A stretch of DNA of 64,000 nt from JACVRW01 sp963771715 (GTDB lineage: Bacteria; Actinomycetota; Thermoleophilia; Solirubrobacterales; Thermoleophilaceae). The notes under the pieces are model-generated. The model saw only the letters and a program-made list of their open reading frames with translations. It did not search any database and was not told the origin of the DNA. The DNA lies in the NCBI GenBank assembly GCA_963771715.1, contig CAVYUQ010000014.1, positions 124,001 through 188,000 on the forward strand. The letters run 5' to 3'. The first letter of the stretch is position 1; every line of letters begins with the position of its first letter. Made by a program: the position numbers and the translations under genes. Of this stretch, positions 34,487-44,596 are shown piece by piece.

Positions 34487-36181
34487 ATGGTCACGGCGGA
34501 GGAGATCGCTGCGGTCCAGCTCTTCGCCGGTCTCGACGCTGCCGAGCGTGAGCAGCTGTCCAGGGTGGCGGCGGACATCAGCCTCGTGTCAGGCGAGTAC
34601 GCGGCGCACGAGGGCGACGAGCGCGCGCTGTTCGCCGTGCTCGAGGGTCGCATCGAGCCAGTGAAGCTCGTCGACGGGATCGAGCGCGTGGTCGGTGAGC
34701 GTCATCCGGGCGACGTCTTCGGGGAGGTGCCGATCGTGCTCGGGACGGTGTTCCCGGTTGGCTTTCGCGCCGCGGGGCCCTCGCGCGTCATGCGAATCGA
34801 GCCGCACGACTACCACGCCGTTGCGTCCGTGGTGCCCGACGTGGCAAAGGAGGTCGGCCGGCTGGCGGCGCACCGGATGGGCGGCTCGCGCGGGCTCCAG
34901 GGCATCGCCGCGGAGCCGCCGCCGCCGCGCGCGATCGTGGTGGGGCAGCGCTGGGATCCGTCCTGCACCGAGCTGCGGCGCTTCCTCGACCGCAACCAGA
35001 TCTCGTTCAAGTGGCTCACGCCGGACACGCCGGGCGCGGCAGAGGAGTGGGGTCGCGCCCTACCCGGCGACGACGATCTGCCGGCGGTCCGGGTCATCGA
35101 CGGCAAGACCGTGATTCGGCCTCACCACCGCCGGATCGCCGAGTTGCTCGGCCTCGGCACCGAGGCAGATGACGCGGAGTACGACACGGTGATCGTGGGC
35201 GCGGGCCCCGCGGGCCTGGCCGCGGCCGTGTACGGGGCATCGGAGGGCCTGAGCACGATCGTGGTCGAGCGCGAGGCGCCCGGCGGCCAGGCCGGCAGCT
35301 CCTCGCGGATCGAGAACTACCTCGGCTTCCCGTCGGGCGTCTCCGGCGACGAGCTTGCGAGCCGCGCCCTTCAGCAGGCGCGCAGGCTCGGCGCCGAGAT
35401 CCTCGTGACCCGGTCGATCACGCGGATCGACCCGGCCACCCGTGGCGTCCACCTCGACGGCGGCGACGTGCTGCGGGCGCGCACGATCATCCTGGCCTGC
35501 GGAGTGGCGTGGCGACGGCTGTCGATCGACGGGTTCGACCGGCTCGCCGGGAAGGGCATCTCGTACGGCGCGGCCCGCAGCGAGGCATCGAACACCCATG
35601 GCCTCGACGTGCACATCGTGGGTGCCGGCAACTCGGCGGGGCAGGCCGCGATGTTCTTCGCGACCCACGCTCGCAGCGTCACGATCCTCGCCCGCGGCGA
35701 CAGGCTCGAGAAGAGCATGTCGCGCTACCTCACCGACCAGCTCGCCACGAGGCCGAACATTCGGACGATCTTCGGAGCCGAGGTCACGGCCGCGCACGGC
35801 GAGGTCTCGATCGAGGCGATCGAAATCCGCGACAAGGCCACCGGCGAGACGAGCCGGCTCGACTCAGGGGGGCTGTACATCTTCATCGGCGCGGACGCGC
35901 AGACGGCATGGCTCCCGCCGGAGATCGCGCTCGACCGCAACGGCTTCGTGTTGACGGGCTCGGACATGCGCGCAGCGGGCCGATGGGCGCTCGACCGCGA
36001 CCCGTACCTCCTGGAGACGAGCGTTCCGGGCGTCTTCGCGTGCGGCGACGTGCGCTTCGCTCCCGTGAAGCGCGTGGCGGCCGCCGTCGGCGAGGGCAGC
36101 ATGGCCATCGCCTTCGTGCATCAGTACCTGAAGAGCGCCGACGTGGAGCTCAGGTCGCTATCTCTGTCGCGACCGCGTTGA
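34487..36181 (+). CDS. cNMP-binding domain fused to thioredoxin-reductase-like flavoprotein lacking CxxC
   Basis: 564 residues from ATG 34487. Residues 1-130: cNMP-binding beta-roll (VQLFAGLDAAEREQLSRVA, PGDVFGEVPIVLG). Residues 145-225: thioredoxin-like insert (VGQRWDPSCTELRRFLDRNQ) with a single Cys. Residues 235-550: two-domain flavoprotein of the thioredoxin reductase class (VIVGAGPAGLAAAVYGASEG, GGQAGSSSRIENYLGFP, VHIVGAGNSAGQAAMFFA, VFACGDVRFAPVKRVAAAVG). Where thioredoxin reductase has the redox-active CATC, this protein reads GISYGAARSEA, so it cannot pass electrons through that disulfide. It may be an NADPH-dependent reductase or sensor. It converges on and overlaps the exported-protein gene by 32 bases. 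Confidence 0.88.
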   Translation: MVTAEEIAAVQLFAGLDAAEREQLSRVAADISLVSGEYAAHEGDERALFAVLEGRIEPVKLVDGIERVVGERHPGDVFGEVPIVLGTVFPVGFRAAGPSRVMRIEPHDYHAVASVVPDVAKEVGRLAAHRMGGSRGLQGIAAEPPPPRAIVVGQRWDPSCTELRRFLDRNQISFKWLTPDTPGAAEEWGRALPGDDDLPAVRVIDGKTVIRPHHRRIAELLGLGTEADDAEYDTVIVGAGPAGLAAAVYGASEGLSTIVVEREAPGGQAGSSSRIENYLGFPSGVSGDELASRALQQARRLGAEILVTRSITRIDPATRGVHLDGGDVLRARTIILACGVAWRRLSIDGFDRLAGKGISYGAARSEASNTHGLDVHIVGAGNSAGQAAMFFATHARSVTILARGDRLEKSMSRYLTDQLATRPNIRTIFGAEVTAAHGEVSIEAIEIRDKATGETSRLDSGGLYIFIGADAQTAWLPPEIALDRNGFVLTGSDMRAAGRWALDRDPYLLETSVPGVFACGDVRFAPVKRVAAAVGEGSMAIAFVHQYLKSADVELRSLSLSRPR

Positions 36182-36920
36182 ACGAGCACTCCCCGCCCAC
36201 GAACACGATCCTGGCCTCGACGAGCGTGACCTGGTTGCCGATGGCGATCGTGAACCGTGCCAGTGCCCTGCCCTCGAGCACCACGGGGCCCGATATCTGG
36301 AGCGTCGCGTTCCCGCCGTTCGCCACCGAGCTGTAGAAGATCTGGTTCGCGGGGATCGAGCCGTCCTGCACCTTGTCGGCCCAGACGTCGGCCGTCGACC
36401 CGCTCGTGTTGGTGAACTTGAACACCGAGCCCACCGAGGCGGGGTTGCCGCAGTCGAGGGTGAAGTTCCCCGCGCCGGCCAGCGGGAAGGGCGCCGAGTC
36501 GACGCTGTCGGGGGCATCGGTGCCCCGGACCGCCCGGATGCCACCCCGCCCGCGCACCAGGTCCGCGGCGTCCACGCCGTCGAGGCGGTCGGCGTTCGGC
36601 ACCGTCTCGAGGGTGGACTCGTTCACCTTTGCGCCCGTCACGGCCGCATCGGCGAGCTTCGCCTCGGTGACCGCCCCGGTGGCGAGCTTCGGCCCCGTGA
36701 CGGCGCCGGTGGCCAGCTTCGCGGGAGACACGACCCTCGCCTTCAGGTGCTTTCGGGCGACCTGGCCCTGCTTGATGTGCTTGGAGCGGACAGCGTTCCT
36801 CTTGATGTCATCCGCGCCGATCTGCGCCGCGGCGTAGGCGCCACCGCCCAGCACTCCGAACACCGCGATCGTCGACATGACGTTCGCGTACGTGAGCGCG
36901 CACCTGATCCGATCGAGCAT
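36150..36920 (-). CDS. Exported protein with AKLATGAVT-type repeats, Thermoleophilia signature family
   Basis: 256 residues from ATG 36920. MLDRIRCALTYANVMSTIAV and GVLGGGAYAAAQIGADDI form the N-terminal anchor or signal region. From residue 60 to 100 comes a repeat zone (KLATGAVTGPKLATGAVTEA). The C-terminal half is beta-rich with Asn/Thr/Gly and two cysteines (TLDCGNPAS, GGECSFNA). I know this N-terminus and repeat style from many paralogues in Solirubrobacterales, where function is unknown; a surface role is likely. The gene overlaps the 3' end of the plus-strand flavoprotein gene. Confidence 0.8.
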   Translation of the reverse strand: MLDRIRCALTYANVMSTIAVFGVLGGGAYAAAQIGADDIKRNAVRSKHIKQGQVARKHLKARVVSPAKLATGAVTGPKLATGAVTEAKLADAAVTGAKVNESTLETVPNADRLDGVDAADLVRGRGGIRAVRGTDAPDSVDSAPFPLAGAGNFTLDCGNPASVGSVFKFTNTSGSTADVWADKVQDGSIPANQIFYSSVANGGNATLQISGPVVLEGRALARFTIAIGNQVTLVEARIVFVGGECSFNAVATEIAT

Positions 36921-36981
36921 CGTCGGCCTCCTTCGGGACCGGCGAGAAGCTAGACACGGGCTCGGACATAGGATCACCGCC

Positions 36982-38491
36982 ATGGTGCGGGCCGCGACCC
37001 TGGGGGGCGTCGCCGCGGTGTTCGGCGCGGTCGTGATCCTGCGCTGGCAGGAGGGGTTCTCCAACGTGGACGACTACCTCTACGCCGCGCAGACGCGCGC
37101 CTACTTCGACGCGCTCCCGGACCCGGGCGCGCTCGTCGACGCCTGGCGGGCGAACGGGTCGAATGCTCCGGCGCTGCCCACGCTCGCGCTGCCGCTCGCC
37201 GCCGCCGGGTCGTCGCCGCACTGGCTCGTGGTGGTCCAGCTGATTCCGCTGCTCGTGCTCGTGGCGAGCGTGCGGAGCCTGCTCGGGAGCCTCGGCGTGG
37301 CGCCCCGCGCGGCGTGGATCGGCGCCGGCGGCATCGGCCTGCTCGCGCCGGTTCTCGGCTATGCCGCGATGTACCACTTCGGGCTCGCCGCGGCGGCCTG
37401 CACCGCGCTCGCGTTCGCGGCGTACGCGCGCTCAGACCGCCTCGCGCGGCGAGCGGCCGGCTCTGGTCCTGGGCCTCGCGCTCGGCGCGCTGGCGCTCAC
37501 GCGGGTGATGGCGCCCGTGTACGTCCTGGCGGTGGCGGCGCCGATCGCGGTGGACGTCCTCGCCGGTCTCGACCGGGAACGGCTGGCCAACGCAGGGCTC
37601 GCCGTGCTCGCGGCCGCGGTCGTGGCCGCGCCGTGGTGGGCGGTGTCGGGTGGAACCGCTTGGGACTACCTCGTGTCGGCCGGCTATGGCGAGAACATCT
37701 TCACCCACGAGGCGTCGCGGTTGGAGATCGCGCGCGAGCGCTTCGACTGGACCGCGGACGAGAGCGGATGGCTGCTCACCGGGCTGCTCGCGCCACTGCT
37801 CGGGTACTCGGCCTGGGCCGTCTGGCGGAGGGTCGAGGGCTGGCGGCTGCTCGCGTGCGTGCTCGGAGCCTGCATCGTCGGCATGGCCGTGCTGGCCACG
37901 AGCAGCAACGCGGGCACGGCCTTCGCGCTGCCCTTCGTGGTGCTCGGCGCGTGCGCGGCCGTGGCTGTGGTGCGCCACCTGGCGCCGTGGCTCCAGCGGG
38001 CGGCGATGGCGGGATCTGCGGCGGTCGTGGTGGTGCCGGCGCTGGCGCTCGTCGGGATCCTGCCGGACGCCTCGATCGCGGGGCAGCCCCTGTGGCGCGA
38101 GGGGATACCCGCGTGGGAGCAGGGTCGCGCGGCCCTCGCGTGCGAGCGCTGCGGGCTGCCCGACAGCGACGCGCTCAACCACGACGTCCTGCGCGTGATC
38201 GGCGACCGCCCCACGCTGATGGTGCGCGCCGACGCGCTGCTCAACCCCAACGGCCTCCGCTATCTCGGTCCGGCGCAGATCTCCGCGCCGGCCGTGCCCG
38301 GCACGGTGAGCGAGAGCGACCTCGCGACGGCCCGCTTCGTGATCGCGGGCGGAACGCTCGCGCCCTACCTCCCGCCGGTGGACCCGACCGAGCTCACCGC
38401 GGCGCTGAGGGCGGCACGCTTCCGGCCGGTACTGCGGCTCGATCTCGCCACGTACAACACGATCGTCGTGTGGTCCCGCTCTGGGAGATGA
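36982..38491 (+). CDS. Multi-spanning membrane glycosyltransferase-like protein; frame broken near 37452
   Basis: ATG 36982 starts VRAATLGGVAAVFGAVVILR and GFSNVDDYLYAAQTRAYFDA, the first-loop Asp-Asp typical of lipid-linked sugar transferases (GT39/GT83 type). About ten membrane helices follow. One extra base near 37452 shifts the frame from AYARSDRLAR to ERPALVLGLALGALALTRV; after that the protein runs to 38491. Full length is about 503 residues. The C-terminal soluble domain (LNHDVLRVIGDRPTLMVRAD) fits the periplasmic part. Probable transfer of sugar from a polyprenyl carrier. Confidence 0.78.
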
Positions 38492-38619
38492 CCCCCAAAT
38501 GGTGGCGATGCCGGCTAGCGCCAACGCCGCGACATCCACGGTTACGAGCCACGCCGACTCGGGCGCTGGGCAGTAGCCCGGATCCGACACCCGCGCAACT
38601 GCGTGAGCGCCGGGTTCAG

Positions 38620-38708
38620 CGGAGGGGGAGGGATTCGAACCCTCGGACGACGTTGCCGCCGTCAACGGTTTTCGAGACCGCCCCGTTCAACCGCTCCGGC
38701 ACCCCTCC
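38620..38708 (-). tRNA. tRNA-Ser (CGA anticodon)
   Basis: An 89-base class-II tRNA on the minus strand. The acceptor stem GGAGGGG pairs with CCCCTCC and the discriminator is G. The anticodon loop is CTCGAAA with stem GCGGT/ACCGT, so the anticodon is CGA (reads UCG, the codon most used in high-GC genomes). The long variable arm (GACGGCGGCAACGTCGTC) and T arm GAGGG-TTCGAATC-CCTC are clear. CCA is not encoded. It lies downstream of the GGDEF/EAL gene. Confidence 0.97.
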
Positions 38709-38743
38709 GAGGCTCACGATGATAGGGACGCCGCGGTCGGCCG

Positions 38744-40470
38744 TCAGAACTGGACGTCGGCCCCGAGGAGCCCGTCGAGCTCCTCCGGCGGCAGCGGCCT
38801 GCGCGAACAGGAAGCCCTGGCCCAGCGGGCAGCCGAGCTCGCGGAGGTCGGCCACCTGCTCCGAGGTCTCGATGCCCTCGGCCACGACCTCCATCTCGAG
38901 GGCGCGGCCCATCGCGATCGCGGCGGCCACCAGCGCCGAGTCCGGCGAGTTGGCGGCCATGCCCGCCACGAAGGAGCGGTCGATCTTGAGGATGTCGGCC
39001 GGCATCTCGCGCAGGTGGTCGAGCGAGGCGTAGCCGGTTCCGAAGTCGTCGATCGCGATCCGCACGCCCGCCGCGCTCAGCTCGCGCAGTGCGCGGAAGC
39101 CGGTCTCGCGGTCGGCCATGGCGGTGCTCTCGGTCACCTCGATGGTGAGCCGGTGCGGGTCGAGCGCCGCGCGCCTCACCGCGTTCAGCACGGTCGGCAC
39201 CACGTCCGGGTGCGTCAGCTCGCGCGCACTCAGGTTCACGGCGAGGCTGAATGTCGAGCCGTGGCCGTTGCGGCGGTCCCAGTCGCGCAGCCGCCGGCAC
39301 GCCTCCCCGACCGCCCAGGCGCCCACCTGCACGATCAGGCCGCTCTCCTCGGCCACCGGCAGGAACTTGTCGGGAGTGAGCAGCCCGCGCTCCGGGTGCT
39401 GCCAGCGGATCAGCGCCTCGGCGCCCACCATCTCGCCGGTCTCGAGGTTCACGAGCGGCTGGTAGAACAGGCGCAGCTCGCCGCGCCCGAGCCCGTGCTG
39501 GAGCTCCTGCTCGATCGACAGCTCCTCCACCGCGCGCTCGCGCATCGCCATGTCGAACAGCTCGGTGCGGGCGCCGCCGCGCTCCTTCGCGCGGTACATC
39601 GCCGCGTCGGCGTCCTCCACGAGCCGCGAGGCCTCGACCTCGTCGCCGGGCTCGGCCATCGCGATGCCGATGCTGGCGCTCAGGCGCAGCTCGGCTCCGC
39701 CCGCGCGCACCGGCTCGGCCAGCTCGCGCTGCAGGCGGTCGGCCACGCCCACGGCCTCGAGCACGCCGCCCACGGCCTCGCACAGCACGGTGAACTCGTC
39801 GCCGCCGAAGCGGGCGACGGTGTCCTCGGGCCGGATCGTGCGCTGGATGCGCCCTGCCACCTCGCGGAGGACCTCGTCGCCGGCGGCGTGGCCGAGGCTG
39901 TCGTTGATGCGCTTGAAGCGGTCAAGGTCGAGGAAGTAGACCGCCGTGGCATGGCTGCGGCCGCGGTGGGCGATGGCGTGGCTCAGCCGGTCGCTGAAGA
40001 GGGCGCGGTTGGGCAGGCCGGTGAGCGAGTCGTAGAGCGCGAGCCGCTCGAGCTCCGCCTCCATCCGCTTGCGGTCGCTCACGTCGAGGAAGACTCCGTA
40101 GAAGAGCGGCGACTCCTGGCCGTCGTCCCCGCGCACGACCGTCATCTCGTCGCGGATCCATACGACCCGCCCGTCGGCGCGGCTGATCCGGTACTCCTGG
40201 ACGAGCGCCTCGCCGGAGCTCGCGCACTCGGCCTCGTTGCTGATCACGCGGTCGGCGTCGTCGGGATGGAGCAGCCGGTCCCAGAGCCCGCCGTCCTCCA
40301 TCCAGCTCTCCTGCGTGAAGCCGAGCACGCGCTCGATCGACGGGCTGATGTACAGGCATTGGCCGTTCACGCCCGGCTCGTAGACGTAGGCGACGGATGG
40401 GCACGCCCTCGGCCAGGGGGCCGTATGTGGACTCGATCCGACGGAGGATCGCCTTGGGATCCACGGACAT
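38744..40470 (-). CDS. PAS-GGDEF-EAL c-di-GMP signalling protein; frame broken near 40397 and 38806
   Basis: ATG 40470 starts SVDPKAILRRIESTYGPLAE; an extra C near 40397 must be removed to reach VAYVYEPGVNGQ and the PAS domain (LYISPSIERVLGFTQESW). The GGDEF domain (about 145-310) has RPEDTVARFGGDEF with an RxxD inhibitory site. The EAL domain (about 325-570) has GAEALIRWQHP, NLSARELTHP, IDDFGTGYASLDHL and VVAEGIET, so both catalytic sites look intact. Near 38806 another extra base hides the true end PLPPEELDGLLGADVQF, TGA 38744-38746. About 574 residues, probably cytoplasmic. It both makes and degrades c-di-GMP or switches between them. Confidence 0.87.
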
Positions 40471-40501
40471 TGAAGTTCTTATCGGCAGCAATGCCGCGGA
40501 T

Positions 40502-40972
40502 CTATCGCCTGGAGGCGAAGAATGCACGCAGCAGTTCCGCGGCTTCCTGAGCGAGCAGACCGCCTGCCACGGCGGGACGGTGGTTCAGGCGCGGCTCGGC
40601 CAGCACGTTCAGGACGCTTCCGGCCGCTCCAGCCTTGGGATCCTCGGCCGCGTAGACCACCCGCGGGACTCGCGCGAGGACGATCGCGCCGGCGCACATC
40701 GCGCACGGCTCGAGCGTCACGTACAGGGTCGTGTCGAGCAGGCGCCAGCTCTCCAGGCGCCGGGACGCCTCGCGCAGCGCGAGCATCTCGGCGTGAGCCG
40801 TCGGGTCGCTGCGCAGCTCGCGCTCGTTGCGGGCCGCCGCGATCACCTCGCCGTCGTGCACGATCACCGCGCCGATCGGGACGTCGTCGTGGTCGACCGC
40901 GCGCTCGGCCTCGCGCAGGGCGAGTCGCATGAAGTACTCGTCGCGCGGGAACAGCCCCGAGCTGACGCTCAC
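40502..40972 (-). CDS. tadA: tRNA-specific adenosine deaminase
   Basis: 156 residues from GTG 40972. Zinc and catalytic motifs are complete: PTAHAEMLALREA (His and proton-shuttle Glu) and TLEPCAMCAGAIVLARVP (two zinc cysteines). TadA converts A34 to inosine in tRNA-Arg(ACG). The start overlaps the stop of the upstream epimerase-type gene as GTGA. The open frame extends upstream through that gene only because of its frameshifts; there is no real fusion. Confidence 0.93.
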   Translation of the reverse strand: MSVSSGLFPRDEYFMRLALREAERAVDHDDVPIGAVIVHDGEVIAAARNERELRSDPTAHAEMLALREASRRLESWRLLDTTLYVTLEPCAMCAGAIVLARVPRVVYAAEDPKAGAAGSVLNVLAEPRLNHRPAVAGGLLAQEAAELLRAFFASRR

Positions 40973-42074
40973 GGCGCCACCATCCTGCGCCCCACGTAGC
41001 GCTCCGCCGCGCGCAGGGCGCCGAGCGCGCCCGTGCGCTCGGCCACGCGCATGCCCGCGGCCGCGAGCGACAGCGCGCGACGGCCGGCCGCCGCCCAGCG
41101 CGCCGCTCTCGATCAGCTCGCGGTACCAGTCGATCGTGTCGCCGAGCGTGCGGTCGAGGCCGCGCGAGCGGTAGCCGAGCTCGCCGCGCGCCTTGCGAGA
41201 CGAGTAGCGCCAGTTCTGCGCCATCAGCACGAGTCCCTCGGCGGAGATGGGGCTCGGCAGGCCGGCGGCCTCGGCCGCGCGGCGCGAGCGCCCCGGCCTC
41301 GCGCGGCAGCACCAGCAGCGGGTGGCGCACGCCGGACAGCTCGGCCACGCGCTCGAACAGCTCGACCCAGGTGAGGTCGTGCCCGCCGAGCACGTAGCGC
41401 TCGCCCGGCCTGCCGCGCTCGGCCGCCAGCATGTGGCCCTTGGCCACGTCGCGCACGTCCACCACGTTGGTCTCGCCGTCCACGAGGGCGGGCAGCCGCC
41501 CGCGCAGGTAGCTCCCGATCATGCGCGTGGAGGTCTCCCCGGGCGCGCTGCGGTCCACCGGCACGCCGAAGACGTAGGACGGGTTCACGATCACCACCTC
41601 GACGCCGTGCCGGGCGCCGGCCGCGAGCGCCTCCGCCTCGCCCTCGTGCTTGGCGTCCGGATAGGCGAGCCCGAGCCCGCCGCCGCGATAGAAGTCGTCC
41701 TCGCTGCCGACCTCGCCGGGCGGGGCCGGGCCGATGCCGGCCACGCTCGAGGTGACCACCACGCGGCCGACGTCCTCGGCGGCGGCGGCCTCCACCGCGA
41801 TGCGCGGCGACAGCGCGTTCACCTGCCAGACCCGCTCGGCGGGGTGCGAGCCCACGAATCCGGCACAGTGGAAGACGGTGTCGCAGCCGCGGAAGGCCCG
41901 CCGCAGCGCCGCTCGGTCGAGCACGTCCGCCTTGACCGGCTCGGCGTCGGTGTCGCCCAGGCGTGTCAACCGCGCCTCTTCCCGGTACGTGACACGCACA
42001 GGGCCACGTTCGGACGCAAGTTCAGCGACGTGCGCGCCGATGAACCCGGTGGCGCCCGTTACACAGACCGTCAC
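40969..42074 (-). CDS. NAD-dependent epimerase/dehydratase (HpnA-like extended SDR); frame broken near 41291 and 41095
   Basis: GTG 42074 starts VTVCVTGATGFIGAHVAELA, the extended-SDR nucleotide motif; VVVTSSVAGIGP and YPDAKHEGEAEAL give the catalytic Ser and Tyr-x-x-x-(His/Lys) region: here the triad reads YPDAKH. Two extra bases break the C-terminal half: at 41291 (GGGG) the text moves to AAEAAGLPSPISAEGLVLMA, and at 41095 to LSLAAAGMRVAERTGALGAL, ending TGA 40969-40971. Total about 368 residues. HpnA-like enzymes act in hopanoid or sugar modification. The pair with tadA is translationally coupled. Both breaks are probably sequence errors. Confidence 0.82.
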
Positions 42075-42132
42075 AACTTCCGCGTGGGCAATTTGTTCGT
42101 GCGTTCGTACACTCCGGGCCCACCGTAACCCA

Positions 42133-43438
42133 ATGCCGATACGCCTCCCCCTTCTAATCGCCGCCGCCATGCTGGTGCTGATCGTTCCCGCGGGCGCGCG
42201 CGCGGCGGACTACGTGCCGGACGAGGTGATCGTCCACTACGAGCGCGGCACCGGCGGAGGCGTGGCGGCGCAGGTGGCGGCCGAGGCCGGGACGCAGCCG
42301 GTCCAGGCACTCCCGGGGGGCTCCGAGCAGCTCCAGATCGACGACGGCGAGTCGGTGCGCGAGACCATCTCCGAGCTGAAGGCCGACCCGAACGTGGCCT
42401 ACGCGGTGCCGAACTGGCGCGCGCGGGCGGCCGCCGAGCCGAACGACCCCAACTCCCGGCTCCAGTGGAACCTCTTCGGCGCCTACGGGATCAACGTGGT
42501 CGAGGCCTGGTCGCTCGCGCAGGGGCTCGGCGCGCCCGCCGGCCGAGGCGCTGTCGTGGCGCTGCTCGACAGCGGCGTGGCCTACGAGCGCCGCGGCCGC
42601 TACCGGCGCGCGCCGGACCTGCGCCGCTCCACGTTCGTGCGCCCCTACGACTTCATCGGCAAGGACCGCCACCCGAACGACGTGTTCGGCCACGGCACGC
42701 ACGTGGCCGGCACGATCGCGCAGACCACGAACAACGGCGTGGGCACCGCGGGCATCGCCTACAAGGCGAAGATCATGCCGCTGCGCGTGCTCGACTCGAT
42801 CGGCGAAGGCGACTCGGTGGCCATCGCGCGGGCGATCCGCTACGCCGGGCGCTACCGCGCCGACGTGATCAACCTCTCGCTCGAGTTCCCCGCCGAGGTG
42901 CGCGCCGCCGAGATCCCCGACGTTCTGGCGGCGCTGCGCTACGCGCACCGGCGCGGCTCCGTGGTGGTGGCCGCGGCCGGCAACCAGTCGGACATAGCCG
43001 TGGCCTACCCGGCTCGCGCCCAGTCGGTGATCGCGGTCGGGGCCACCACGGTCACGGGCTGCCAGGCGGACTACTCGAACACGGGCGAGGATCTCGACCT
43101 GGTCGCGCCGGGCGGCGGGCCCGACGCCCCCAACTCGGGCGGCGCCTGGGACGAGGAGCACTGCGACCCGGACTCCATCGGCCGGCCGATCATCCAGCAG
43201 ACCTTCAAAGACGAAGGGCTGGTGCAGAGGTTCGGCTTCCCGCGCGACTTCGAGGGCACCTCCATGGCGGCCCCGCACGTCTCGGCGACCGCAGCGCTCG
43301 TGATAGCGACGAAGCGGCTGGGTCCCGAACCCGAGCCCCGGCGACGTGGAGAGGCACCTCGAGGCCACCGCGCGGCCGACCGACAGGCCGGACCGCTACG
43401 GCGCGGGCCTGCTCGACGCCGCGGCGGCGCTGCGCTGA
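42133..43438 (+). CDS. Secreted subtilisin-like serine protease (S8); frame broken near 43324
   Basis: ATG 42133 gives a signal peptide (1-24, cut after ARA), an I9-type propeptide (YVPDEVIVHYERG) and the S8 domain: Asp in VALLDSGVAY, His in GHGTHVAGTIAQ, Asn in VVAAAGNQSD and Ser in EGTSMAAPHVS. All four catalytic elements are present. An extra C near 43324 shifts the frame after ATKRLG; the other frame continues PNPSPGDVERHLEATARPTD and RYGAGLLDAAAALR and stops at 43436-43438. About 435 residues, normal for an extracellular subtilase. It is divergent from the epimerase-type gene by 58 bases. Confidence 0.9.
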
Positions 43439-43457
43439 GCGCGTCGGCGGGCGGGCG

Positions 43458-43901
43458 CTAGGTCGTCCGGATGATCATCACGCTGCAGGGAGCGTGATGA
43501 GACACCTTGTTCGGCACGCTGCCGAGCAGGAAGCGCTTCGCGCCCGTCATGCCCTTGTTGCCGACCACGATCAGGTCCGCACCCTCCTCCTCGGCGACGT
43601 CGAGGATCGCGTCCGCGGGGTCGCCCTCGCGCGCGTGGGTCTGCACGTCGACGCCCCCGTCGCGCAGCGTGGTGGCCGCCTGCTCGAGCGTCTCCGCCAC
43701 GTCCTCGCGCGGGTTGACCATCCACTGGAGGTCACCCGGCACCTGCTGGCGCTCCTCGCGCAGGCGCCCCTCGGGCACCGGCTCGTAGGCGCTCACCAGG
43801 TGCACCTTCGCGCCGATCTTCTGCGCGAGCTCTGCGGCTTGGCGTACGGCCTCGCCGGCGGTTTCCGATCCATCCGTTCCCACAACCATGGAAGTGAACA
43901 C
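43458..43901 (-). CDS. Universal stress protein
   Basis: 147 residues from GTG 43901 (ATG 43889 is an alternative). One UspA domain: VVGTDGSETAGEAVRQAAEL at the N-terminus and VVGNKGMTGAKRFLLGSVPN near the end, the G-2x-G-9x-G-S pattern of ATP-binding members. It is divergent from the response-regulator gene with about 57 bases between, which may mean shared control. The sequence differs clearly from the other USP at 29799..30293. Confidence 0.93.
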   Translation of the reverse strand: MFTSMVVGTDGSETAGEAVRQAAELAQKIGAKVHLVSAYEPVPEGRLREERQQVPGDLQWMVNPREDVAETLEQAATTLRDGGVDVQTHAREGDPADAILDVAEEEGADLIVVGNKGMTGAKRFLLGSVPNKVSHHAPCSVMIIRTT

Positions 43902-43958
43902 GACGCGATCATATGAAGGATGGCCGTTTCGTGGCAGAGGCATTAGGGTTGGACCCGG

Positions 43959-44585
43959 ATGTCCACACCGACTCGCTGCATGGCCGTCGACGATCACCCG
44001 ACGGTGCGGCAAGGACTCGGCCTCATGTTCGGACTGGCCCCGGACCTTGAGCTCGTGGGGTCGGTCGAGAATGGTGAGGACGTGATCGAAGCCGTGAAGC
44101 GCCTCCGCCCGGAGGTCGTGATCATGGACGTGCGGCTGCCCGGGATCGACGGCATCTCCGCGGTGAAGCGGATCGCCGAGGCCGCGCCGGAGGTGAAGAC
44201 GGTGATGTTCTCCGCCTACGGCGACAAGCGCCTGCTGTCGGACGCCATCGCCGCCGGCGCGCGCGGCTACGTGATGAAGGGCTCGCCGCCCGAGGACCTG
44301 CTGCGAGCCATCCGCACGGTCACGGCGGGCAAGCCGTTCGTGGACCCGTCGCTCTCGCCCGCGCTGCTGATGTCGCAGGTCGGGCCGGACGCTCCGCTCT
44401 CCGAGCGCGAGCGCGAGATCCTCCAGCTGCTCGCCGAGGGCCTCCACACCGAGGAGGTCGCGCGGCGCATCGGGCTCAGCACCGAGACGGTGAAGTCGGA
44501 CACCAAGCGCGCGATCCTGAAGCTCGAGGCCGACACGCGCGTGCACGCGGTCGCGATCGCGCTGCGCCAGGCGATCATCGAGTAG
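43959..44585 (+). CDS. NarL/LuxR-family response regulator
   Basis: 208 residues from ATG 43959. The receiver domain has the acidic pair AVDDHPT, phospho-acceptor Asp in VIMDVRLPGIDG, Thr/Ser in VMFSAY and Lys in GYVMKGSPPEDLL. The C-terminal LuxR helix-turn-helix reads LSEREREILQLLAEGLHTEE then LSTETVKSDTKRAILKL. No histidine kinase gene lies nearby, so the kinase is encoded elsewhere. The target could include the divergent stress-protein gene; this is inference. Confidence 0.93.
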   Translation: MSTPTRCMAVDDHPTVRQGLGLMFGLAPDLELVGSVENGEDVIEAVKRLRPEVVIMDVRLPGIDGISAVKRIAEAAPEVKTVMFSAYGDKRLLSDAIAAGARGYVMKGSPPEDLLRAIRTVTAGKPFVDPSLSPALLMSQVGPDAPLSEREREILQLLAEGLHTEEVARRIGLSTETVKSDTKRAILKLEADTRVHAVAIALRQAIIE

Positions 44586-44596
44586 GCGCTTCGCCG

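Noticed and set aside
38492..38619. Search for an attachment site beside tRNA-Ser(CGA)
   Set aside because: No direct repeat of the tRNA 3' end and no integrase or phage gene nearby.
38616..38743. EAL protein running on into tRNA-Ser
   Set aside because: The extension follows from the +1 base near 38806; the corrected frame stops at 38744.
40502..41230. An apparent N-terminal extension of TadA with NWRYSSRKARGELGYRS
   Set aside because: That text is the C-terminal part of the epimerase-type gene reached by a frameshift; TadA starts at GTG 40972.
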